This document shows, piece by piece, positions 24,959 through 36,900 of a stretch of 64,000 nucleotides of DNA. The position numbers and the translations under genes were made by a program. The DNA lies in IMG/VR virus record IMGVR_UViG_3300031703_000001, positions 43,391-107,390 of that record; one strand, 5' to 3'. This stretch comes from a virus. Within the stretch, counting starts at the first letter, position 1, and each line of letters starts with the position of its first letter. The notes beneath the pieces were generated by a model. It was not told the DNA's origin and made no database searches. It saw only the letters and a list, made by a program, of their open reading frames with translations.

Positions 24959-27900
24959 TTATAATATACATTTAATTTCTTCCATGAATACTTCCTCTGA
25001 AGTCTTATCAGCAGTTGCTGGATACATTCCTTTCTTTGATTCCTTATTAAAGAATTCTAACATAAGACTATATGTTCTCATACCGTTCTTAGCAAATTTA
25101 GCCTTTTTTTCTGAATCTTGATCTATTACTTCATCCCAAAATATAATTAGTTGAGGATTTAACTCAGCCGCATTAGCATCAAACTCTAAATCCATCTGCA
25201 TTAATGAAGCAGCTAATTCAGAAGCATCACGTAAAGCATCCTCTGCAACATCACCTTCTTGAAATTCTTTTGGTGTTGCAACTACAGTTTCAGTTTCAGC
25301 TAATGTAACATCAACTTTGGTTCCTCCCTCTGATGGAGTACCATCTACAATATCAATATACTCCGCTCTAGCTAGATCTTGTTCTAATTGTGCTTCTTGT
25401 ACATCAAAAGATTGAGTTTGAAAGTTATCAGAAATTGGATCATTGTGTAATTCTTTTACTGATTTTCTTACCTCAACATATGTAGGTCTTTCACCAAACA
25501 TAAATCCAATACCATTTTGTTGATTGGATCCGTATGTTTCAATTTCATTATATACTCCTACTTCCTCAGTTGTTTTATTAAGTGAGTCAGAAAGCATTTG
25601 ACCAGAAATTTGTTCTAATGCTTTTATTGTTGCTCTAACTTCAATTGCAACTTTATCCGGAGTTAATAAATCTCTACCCTTATTCCAATATACATCTTTA
25701 TCTTTATTATTTATATGATCTTGTTCATGAAGAACCAAGAAAGTATTAGCAAGTTTATTAGTAGAAAGTATAGATTTAACTTTAGCTAAGCTATAACCTT
25801 GCTTATTAAGTTCCTTCAAGACTAAAGCTTTTTGTAAACTAGATACACCACCTTCTTTACCCTCCATGTAATCAAATAACTCTTGTGTGTTTGTTACTGG
25901 GTTTATTGTTATAGTAACTCCATCAGTAGAAGCAAATCTTTTAGAACCATCAGAGTTCTTTAATTTTTTATTTACTTTGTATGCTGGCATTCTATAAGCA
26001 CCTTTTACACTTTGAGATTCTGAAGTTCCAACATCATCACGCGCATATGTTTTATAAGAATCATAACCTTCAGTTGAAGTATTTTTAACTCTTATATAAC
26101 GTTTGCCTTTAGATGTAGGATTCTTTTCATATACTGCAGTTAATACACCACTTTTAACAGTAACACCTTTTGTTTTTTTACTAAAAGCACCGTCAGTTTG
26201 ATACAGGGTTGTTATTAAAGAGTTGTTTATATTAGATGCTAAATAACCATTAATAAATTCATCCTTCATTTCAGACATTGTTAAACCAAATGTAGACATC
26301 ATCTTTTCATCTGATGCATTACGTAAAGCTTCATTGGCTGTTGCAATATGATCTAAGTAAGCAGTCATTGTAAATGGACTAATTGCATCAAGCAATGTTC
26401 CATAAGCCATTTGTAAACCGTCTTTCACCATCATGTAATTGATGATTGATAATGCATCATCTTTAGTTTCTAATGTACCATATATTTTAGCAAAAGATGT
26501 TTGTAAATCTATTTTTTGTTGTCCATTTAAACTTCTAAATGTATTTGATTGCACAAGGTTTAAACCAGTGTTATTACTTTTTTCTGAAGCAGAATTAGCA
26601 ACAGCAAATACATCAAGGAAGAAATTATCTTTACCAACTTCAGTTTCTCTCAACCTTTCTATAAGATCAATAACTGAATTTTGATCAGATGGGTAAATGA
26701 AATTGTTATTTAAGTTAGCTATAGAACCCGTTGTTCCATTACCAACATTATGTTGATATGCTTTTATTGTTATATATGATAATAAATCTCTAGCTATTTT
26801 TGATTCAGTTTCTGATGTGAACTCTTGCTTGTTAACATCCATATTATCCATTACGTCAGCCATGATGCTTGTGAATTGTGGACTTGCACTCAAGAAAGTA
26901 GCAGGTAATAAATCATCATAAATTTGGTCAAATATCTCTAAGTATTTAGACTGCCAAGTATCACTCTTATAAATAGGTGCTAAATCCATTATTGCTTCCT
27001 TAGCAAATAATTGATCCATTTGCTCTCTCTTATAATTTACAGTTGTTATATCTTTCCCTAAACCATTTGTAAGATCAGAAATTGATCTCATGTTGGAAGT
27101 GAATTTCTTAACACGTGTTGCTTCAGAGAATGTTACCAATATAGATAATTGTTCTACATCACTGATTTCATTGTCTAATGATTTTCTCAATAGTGCATCA
27201 GTTACATCAACTAGTTCTATACTCTTAGCTTCTTTATCCTTGTTATCATTGTTTATCTTATCATTCAATTCAGCTACCTTATCTTTAAGTAAAGACTCAA
27301 CACCTGGATCCATTTTTTCTTTCTTATTTATAGCTTGCTCATAAATACTTTGAATTTCAGGATTGTTTATTAATAGTAAAGATGTTCTAATTGGAACACC
27401 CAATGCTGTTAAGTTTCCAACTAATGCTAATGCTTCTTTGTTTAATCCAAGTTTAGCAACCAATCTTTCTTTAGCATTATCTGTAGCCATTGTGATTAAA
27501 GAAGAAATAATATCTTGTTTTCTATCACCTAACTTACCATCTCCCAATTGTTCTCTAAGATGTTTGAAAGTATCAAACTTAATACCATTCAACATTATAG
27601 CTGGTCCGTCAGCTTTAAGTGTTATACCGTATTCAGTTAAAAGGCTCAATGCTTGATTTGGAGAAACTATTGCTCCAATTGCAGCACCTTTATTTGCTTT
27701 AAATGATTTTATCTTACCTAAGATATTATCAACATCAATGTTATCTTCTCTAGAACGTTCAACTAAATAATTTGATCTAGTTGCACTTTCTTCTGAACTA
27801 TCACTAAACTCTGCCCATAAACTATATAGTATATCTAAACTTGCTGGAGTGTATGATATAGCTGGTTTTCCATCTATTTCATTAGTTACACTATCATTCC

Positions 27901-30900
27901 CCATTAATGCATACTTTAAATCTAAAAGTTCATTGTTAAGAGGTGCTTCATATGGTTCACCATTCTTAGCTTTATATTCTGAATACTGTTTTACAGAAAT
28001 AGGTAGACCTAACATCTCTAATGCAATGATTGTATTGGCCCATTTTGAATATTCTTTGTCAGTCATTGAATCTGCAAAAATAAGTGCAGCAGGATTATCT
28101 TCTCTGATTTCTTGCTTATCTTCTTTATAAAGCATTAGTGCTTCATTATAAGTAGACCCTTTTTTATTAACCTTAGATTGTACATAGTTTAAATAATCAG
28201 CATGTGCATCTTTAGCATTAGTTGCTTTTCCATATTCAACAAACTTCTCATCTTTCATATACCACTCTTTAATTTGAGTGTACACTTTATCAATATCAAA
28301 ATCTGCTCCTGATACCTCAACAAGCTCTTGTGCAAACATTCCTACTGATCCATACACTGCAGGTAAAAAGTCTACCATTTTTGCATTGATAGTAGAATGA
28401 TTATCCTGAGATGGAATACGTATAGCAAACATCTTAGCAATTACTGCTGGGATTGGTTCATTAGTATTTTCAATATACTTCATTACTTCAGCATAATGAG
28501 CAGGCATTAACATTTCTGTATGTTTTTCACCTGTTTCTTTACCTTTAGAATCAAACTCTTTAACGTTTGTTCTTAAACGGTCTAATATAACAACACCCTC
28601 TTTTGGAACAGTAATACCTTTCCAGCTTTTATCTCCATTACCATCTTGATCCGTATGTTCTACTATACTATTACTAGTATGAGAATTCTTACCTGCTTTA
28701 TTTTCCCAGTTCTTTTCTCTTATTACTTCTGATCTTTCAGGAATACCATTTTGATCAAAACTAAATACTCTTCTGTATACAGAGTTTCCAAAATCAGAAA
28801 CTAAAGCAAGAGCATGTCCTGGTAATTTTTCTGATAAAGTACCTTTACTTAAATAACCTAAGAATAAACTTTCAAAATTGTTTATTGTAATTGGATTATT
28901 CAAATCAAATTGTTGCTCACCATTCTTAGTACTAAAGAATTCTAGTAGTTGACTACTTGATTGTGATGCCTTCAAACCATTAACAGCATATTTTAAGAAT
29001 GCCATTAAGTCCGGTGTAAGCTTCCCAGTTTTCTTAGATATTTCTAATTCACTCATTGATGAATCAAAATTGAAAATAAGATTTCTTTTATTTTTGTATT
29101 TTAATTCTACTCTTCTTGATGTAGCTAAGTTATATGCTTTTCTAATTTGACCAACAGTCATACCTAACGCTGCTACAAATTCTGAATCATTTTGTTCAGA
29201 TGTAACAATATTTTTAATCTGTGTAGGATCAACAATCTCCATCTTGTTAGATGGATTAGCTACCTGAAGTCCAAGGTTTCTTGCACTTAATTCTGTAGCT
29301 TCTTGAATGAATCCACTTTCATTGTCAAATTCTGATAAAGAAGTAACATCTTGTTTAAGCATTTTGTATGCAGTCAATGGAGCAGCTATTGCTATCACAT
29401 CAGATTCTGCTTCTTGCTTTTCAAGCTTCATTCTTAAATTGTGTAATTCAACTCTATTCTCTTTAGCAACCCAAGTAACTTTACCATCTTCTGATACAAC
29501 TCTATTAGAAGTAAGCTGAGGTATTAATGGGAAAGCAGACATTTTTATGAATGTTCTACCATCTGCGTATACTAACTTTCTTGAGTTAACCATTGCACCA
29601 TTAGCAACAAACCCATTAGATCCAAATATCTCTTCATCAGTGATTTCTTCTCCTGCTTCCAATCTAGTTATTAGCTCAGCTTGCATTGGTGTTAATGTAC
29701 CAAAACCAAATTCACTATATCTTAATCCTTTTAATGTGTAGTATAATATTGCATCAGCCTTATCAATATCTTGCCCTGTTAAAGAAGATGTACCTATTGG
29801 TTCTTCAAAAACATTTGCTAGTATTTTATCCGTTGTATGCATTACTCCTAACTTAGGAGCAGTTACTGCACTATAAGCACTTATTGTAGCAGCATTTTGA
29901 GCCTTTGCTCTTTTAATTGCGTCTACACCATTCTTTAATGTAATTGCTTGATCACCTAAAAGAATCTCATTTATGGATTTAGTATTGACCCAATCATTAA
30001 AAAAGATTTGTTTAAGATTGTGAGTTTTATCTGTAGACAAATTAAGCAGTCTTGAAGACTCAGCAAACAATCCTTTGTTATCTAATCCAAGTTTGATACT
30101 ATTACTAATATCTGTATCAATATTTAAAGCTGTTAATTCATTAGAGAATGCTTCAAATTGTGCATCCAGTATTTCATTAAGTTGCTTTTTAAATTGGTCA
30201 ACTGTTAAATTGATTTCAGTTAATGCATCTTTGAATGATGTATCATCTCTATTAGCAATTTCTTCCAATTGTTTTTTAACATCTTCATTTAATAATAATG
30301 ATGAGTTATGTAATTTATATGCTCTACCTAATATAACATCACCGGTTTCTTTATCAAATGTCTCTTCATTAAAACCAAGTACATTTCTTTTAGTTTTAGT
30401 TTCTTCATTAACCTCTCTTCTGATACGGTTGAATTCAGTCTCTATAGATGTTGTGAATATATTAAGAGTTTCATCAGTTAATACAGACTCACCAGAATTT
30501 CCTTTTAAGAATTTAACTGCTTGAATAACAGGCATGTATGCCATATCACCTGTATTAGATGATTCTAATACTCTCAATAAACTTGGTGTCAATGCAACTT
30601 TAACTTTTTTACCAGTTGATTCATCTGTAACTTCTACAAAGTCAACTCTCCCGGTCTTAGTATTAACAAGTGAAGCATATGAGTTGATTAAACTTAATGC
30701 AAATTCTTGAGGACTAAAGTTTCCATATGTTGATCTAGAAGAGATACCTGATATATTATCATTAATATCAGCTTCTGTCTCATTGATCTGACCAACAGCA
30801 GCACCAGCAACTCTTAATATCTTCTGTCTATTTTCAACAGACATTTGTATAAAAGCAGCATTATTTAAAAGATGATTGTTTTTCAAGTATGGATATTTCT

Positions 30901-33900
30901 CTTTAAGAATTTCCAATTGAGCCACATCATTTAATTTTTGAATTTGTTTCAAGTGGTATGTTGGTTTCTGGTGTGCATAAACCAAGTTACCTTCAGCATT
31001 TTTAAATACTGATAAACCAATAGACTCATCAAAAGGTGCATTCTGAACTGCAAGCTTTTTAAGTCTAGAGTTCATACCTGTTTCACCTTCACTGAATATA
31101 TCACTTTGAGTTTGAATCAACTCTTTCATGTATCCAATATCATCAGATGTAATTGCAGCTTCTTGAGCATTTGCATTTAACAATGCTTGATGGTGCATGT
31201 TCAACTTCTTCTTGTTCTTAACTATACTGTATTGTATAAATTGAGGACTAAGTTTAACACCTGCGTATTCAAAAATCTTTTCAGCATAATTCTTAGAATC
31301 TGCTGCAAGTTTTGCATTGGAATAATATTCTGTCTCAGATTTTAAAGCTGCTTGGAATTTTTCTAATAGTTTTTCCAACTTAACTCTAGTTGTTGCATCT
31401 GATTTAAGTTTCTTAGATGCTTGTGTCCACGCTTGTGACCACATATCCATTTGAGAATTAACATCATCTCTTTGCGCGGCAGAATACCAAAGTACATTAC
31501 CAGCATTATCTCTTTGTGTAAATAAATAATCAACTCTAAAGTTTTCAAATGCTTTTGTAAAAGCCTGAAGTAATTGAGGATTCTTTAAGTCTAAAGGAAG
31601 CGCTGTATTTAATAGTAAAGATTTTGTAGTAATACCTATATCAGCTAAAAGCCTAGATACTACTGCACCTGTCTCTGCATTTTGCAAACCAAAGAAGTAC
31701 ATGTTCTGCAACATTGTTCTTGGATTCTCAATATTCTTAACAGATTTTAATAATCCATTGTACACTTCAGAAAAGTTTACTGGAACAATTAAACGTTCAC
31801 CTTCAGTCAATTCAGTATTACCAAAGAAATCAGTCTCTGCAATTGTTGTAGTTGCAATATAAGCTCTAATTTCTTTTGGAGTTGAATTAACCCCTCCAAT
31901 CATAGATGCATCTGTACTCCATGAATCAATACCTCTTAAACCTACAGTATCTTCAAAAAATTCTGCGTTGTATTCTTCTTCTGCAACTTGACTATCAATC
32001 ACATTCAAGTATGCATATACCTGAGTCTTTATTATATCAGAGTATTCATCAATAGCTAAAGACGCTTGTTCTAATAATTCAATTTGTTTAGGAGACTTAT
32101 TTAGATTATTATCTTCAGTAGGATCATATAGTACATAGAAATCATCCATTATACCTTCCAACATTTCTGATCTTAAAATTGTAGTATCCGTATTTTTTGA
32201 TACTCTTTGTAAGTACATAGCGGCCATACTTGCAATCATTGGATTAGCAATGTCACTATCTAGATATAAAGAACCTTCTCTTAATTTTTTTACCGTCTTG
32301 TCTTGTGCATCTTTTACTTCAGTAACTTCTTGTATTACTTCATAAGGTATTAATGCATTAGCTTCAAGTGTAATTCCAAATTGACTTGTAAATTGATTTG
32401 ATACTACCTCAGCATTTTTGTATTTACCATTGTTTATATTTTCAAATAAATCTTGTAATACTACATCAGTAGAACTGAATACTGATTTAATCCAATCTAG
32501 AATTTTTGTAAATAAAGATTTTACTTCAGAAGATGTATTACTATTCTTTGGATTAGTTTTGAATTTCTCAAACTCATCAGCCAAATATTCTTCATAGTAT
32601 TCTTGTTCCAATCTAGCTTTACTCATATTAGTATAAGTATCAGCAGAACGTCTAAACAATTCTAATTCAGTATTGAAGTTTTTACCTTCAGCTCTTAACT
32701 TAGCTCTTGCTTCTTTTCTAGCAATTGACAAGTACTTTTTAATTTCCACATCATTTAATAGCATTCTAAACACACTGTGAAATGCTTCATGATATCTGAA
32801 AGGAGATTTGGCACCAGTATATAATGTACCCTTAACTGTTTCACCACCTGCAATAGCTTTTAAATCAATTACAAATGCACCAACTCTTACCCCACCAGCC
32901 TTTAAGTTATTACCTAACAAGGCAATATCCTGAATACTAATAGATTGAGGTAAATTATCATTAGCCCAATTCATAAATACATTAATATCTTCAACAGCCT
33001 CTGATGACATTGAAGCTAAAATTTTATTAGCTGCACCATGAAGATCATTTCTCTTCTTTAATAATGCTTGATATTCATCACTTGCAGTTAAAACAGCACG
33101 TTTCTCTTTACCTTTCTTTCCTTCTTGTAACTTTGCTTTTAAAACTTTAATTTCTTCTTTAACAACTGCTAAAGGAGAATCAGTAACAGATAATTCAGGT
33201 GCTGATTCCACAATTAATTCCGGACCTTTTGGAATAGGGTTTCCTTCAGCATCTTTGAAAGTTTCACTTGGAGTGATTACACCGGTTGTAGTTGTAGATG
33301 CATCCCCTGCTGCTTGTATACTTGATGAATCAGCTGACAATGTTATTGTACCTGGATGAGCAACTTCATATATTACATTTGTTTCAGTGTCTTCCAACAT
33401 TGTTTCTATTGGAGCATCCTTACTAAATGATCTTCTAAAGTTACCTGCTTTTAATTCTACACCTGCTTCTTGTGCTTCAACTGATCCATTAAATAAATCA
33501 ATTAAAACTTTCATTTTAGCATCAACAGATAAATCTTTGTTAAGGATTGTTGCTTTATCTAATCTTATAGTAGCAAGTCTTTCCTTACCCTTACTTAATT
33601 GTAATTCAATTTTACCCCAAGCACTTACTTGCATTGAGATATCATGTCCTGCTATTGTGCTAATATAAAATTTATTATCAGCCATCTCTGCACTAAACTC
33701 ACGTAGAGCTATAGTTGCTTTAGCATTTTCATCAATATTTGCTTTATTATCTTTTTGATCTCCAAATATTTCTTTCTTGTTTGCAATTACCTCTTGTGCT
33801 TGAGTAATGAAAGATACAAATATAGAATCAAGTTCAGACTTAACTAAAACTTTTGCTTTTAGATTCACCAAACTATACGTCCCATTAGGTAATAAAACAA

Positions 33901-36900
33901 TTGCTTTATAAGCATCATTTCTTTTTACACCAGTCTTAGGGTCAATTGTACCATTTCTAAGTTCACCACCTGTTTGCTCATCATATAAACCTTGCTTGGT
34001 TAAATCAGCTAAAACTTTTTCAATTAAAGCTTCCCTCTTATCACCTTCAAGATTTGTAACAGCAGTTTGAGTACGTACACCATTCAAGGTATACATTTTA
34101 AATATTAAATAGTTTCCGTTGTTATCAACGTTCTTGTGTTCTAAATCATTCAACGCTCTAGTAGACTCATTATCCCAACCGGTTAAACCAAGTTGCATAT
34201 CAAATGAAATACCATTTGTTAATTCAGATATAGGTATTGTAACTTTTTCACCATCTGCTACATCAGCCATTAAAGCATCAAGAGTATTTACTAAAACTTT
34301 ATTTGCAGCAAAGTTATGCTGTGCTTCAGCTAATAATTCAGCTGGAGTTTGCAATCCTTTAAGGTGCTCTGGAGTTCTAAATAAATTATCCATTTGCTCT
34401 TCAGTAAAGTTTGCAGGATTAATTTCTTTACCATTAACATCTTGAAATGCAAATCCATCTACATTAATGAATGCAAATATACCATTGCTATTTTTAGCAG
34501 CAGGTATTTTTCTTGCAGCCAATATGTCATCTATCTTTTTCTGTACTGATGGATTACCAGCTTTAATTCCAATCTGATATTTAGAACGTATTGTCTTTAT
34601 ATATGGATTAGATTCTTCCTGCTTATACTTATAATTACCAGTATCCTTATTAGGATTTTGATCAAGCATTATAATGAGTTCTAAGCTACTTGCTTCTTCA
34701 GGAGTTAATACTGAAAGGATTGCATTATATCTATCCTGACCTTCTTGATATGAGTTATCAGAGTCAAAGTTTTGAAGAGGGTAAGGAGTAATTGGTTCAG
34801 ATACATTTAATCTAGAAACATTAGGTCCTAAAGTCTTCAAACCAACTTGCATATCTTGCAATGTATAGAATCCTTCAAAACCACCTTCAGGTACAGATAC
34901 AATAAAAGCACCTCTTTCTTTATAGTTCAAGCCCATTTTATCTGAAGGAATCAAAGCTAAACTTTTACCCTCATTGATACTCTTTGCTTTACTTAATACT
35001 ACATACTCTACACTAGGTTTACCTTCAGATGCTACACTATATACAAGTGAACCATGCTTCAAAGTTAATTCTTCAAATACAAATGATTCATTTCCACCAA
35101 AGCCTTCTTCCATTTTTACAAACAATTCTCTTGCTTCTTGAATGGTATCAAATAAATTAAATTTATCAGTGAACTTCTCTAGTATTTCAAGATCAACATC
35201 TTCTTTAGTTGTATTGTCTTTTATAATATACTTTGTTACACTACCGCCTTCTTCTCCAGCATTCACAGTTTCTTCAGAAACTATTGAGAATGTCTTACCT
35301 GCTTTGATAAGCGTTAGAGTAGAGCTTCCTTGAAATGGAGCATCTTCCTCTCCCATATTTTCAACTTGCCCTGTAACATCAGTTATATCAACATTAAGTT
35401 TTTCTAATATTTCATTAACCATATCATTCTCCATACCTTCTGTAGATAATAACCAATTGATAAATTTATTATCATTTAGTATTTCTTCTTCAGTAAGAGG
35501 TTTGTTTGGGTTAATTAATTTATCATTAGCCACCCAGATATTTCTAAGTGCATTGTATGCATTTCTAAAGTTTTCTGCATCATCAGTTTTAAGCCACTCA
35601 ACAAATTTCAAAGGAACGTTTCCTAAGTTGGCTTGATTGGATGCATATTTTTCATATACTTTAGTTAGTAACTCATCATACTTCTTAGTTCTAGATGGCA
35701 TAAGATTTTCATCTACACCCTCCATACCTTTAAGTATATCAGATACTTCATTTCTATTCTTTTGACTTACCTCACTTTCAGTTTCTGCTTTTGCTGCGTC
35801 AGCTTTATCAGCTTGAATTCCAGCATATGTTGCTTTCAAATTTTCAATAACCTCATGTAATGCAGGCATACTTTGAGCAGTAACTTCACCTATTTCAGCA
35901 ATATAAAATCTAGTAAGGAATCTAATATCCCCGGTTGCTAAAAAGAATTTTGCTTGATCAGGATCAGGAATAACTTCATAACCTTCTATGTTAGCTATTT
36001 GATTTAACAACTCATTCATTTCTTGAGTCTTCAAATAGTTTTCAATTACTTCCTTATAGTCCTTTTCAATATTATTGAAAGCTGCATCATGTATTTTATA
36101 TTGTCTTTGTAATACCTCATCAAATTTTTCAGGATTAGCTAAAAGCTCAATTGTTTTATCATACACTTTTGCTCTACCCTTTAGAGCTTTATAATCAACC
36201 ATCTTTTTTAACACATCATTGATCACTTCTTCATCTACAAAAGAATCATTTGAATTAGCTAAGAATTTAACATAGTCTTTAAATACAGCTTTAAGAGCAC
36301 CTATCTTTCTTCTATCATATATACCTTTATCAGATAGGTTCTTAGGATCAGTTAATACTTTTTGAACTGCTTTTAATTTAGCAATTTTTTCTTCTTTCTC
36401 AGCAATTACTTTTTTATTAACCTCTTTATCAAAAGCTAATGTTTTTACTTCAGAAGCTAATATTTCCAATTCATTGATAACACTATCTGGATCTAACAAA
36501 ACAGTTAAATCACTAGCAGCCATCTTTTCAAACATAGGCTCAGAAGCTAATGCTTGGTAGATACCATTTGATCTTTCAACAGCTCTATCAAAACCATCTT
36601 TAGTAAACATGTAAAGATATCTTACATGTTCATATGAATATTGTTTTATAGCTTCTGCTTGATATTCTCTTGATCCTTTTGTATACTGTGAAGCATCATA
36701 AGGATTTTCAAACTTATCTTTAGTTTTATTAAACACATCTTCAGTCTTACTGATTTGTGTAATCATACTTTGGAAACGTTCTCTTAACTTTCCACTTTTA
36801 ATATCTTTCTTATCAGAAGGAAATGCAGTAGCTAAATCCTCATCAGAAAGTTTCAAGTAATCACCAAGTTGACTTTCAAAAGCTCTTGCACCACCCGTAC

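Noticed and set aside
24952-24971. AATGTATATTATAA before the 1976-residue gene as a fifth late motif copy
   Set aside because: It differs from the exact motif, overlaps the coding end of the 4688-residue gene and is only a few bases from the ATG.
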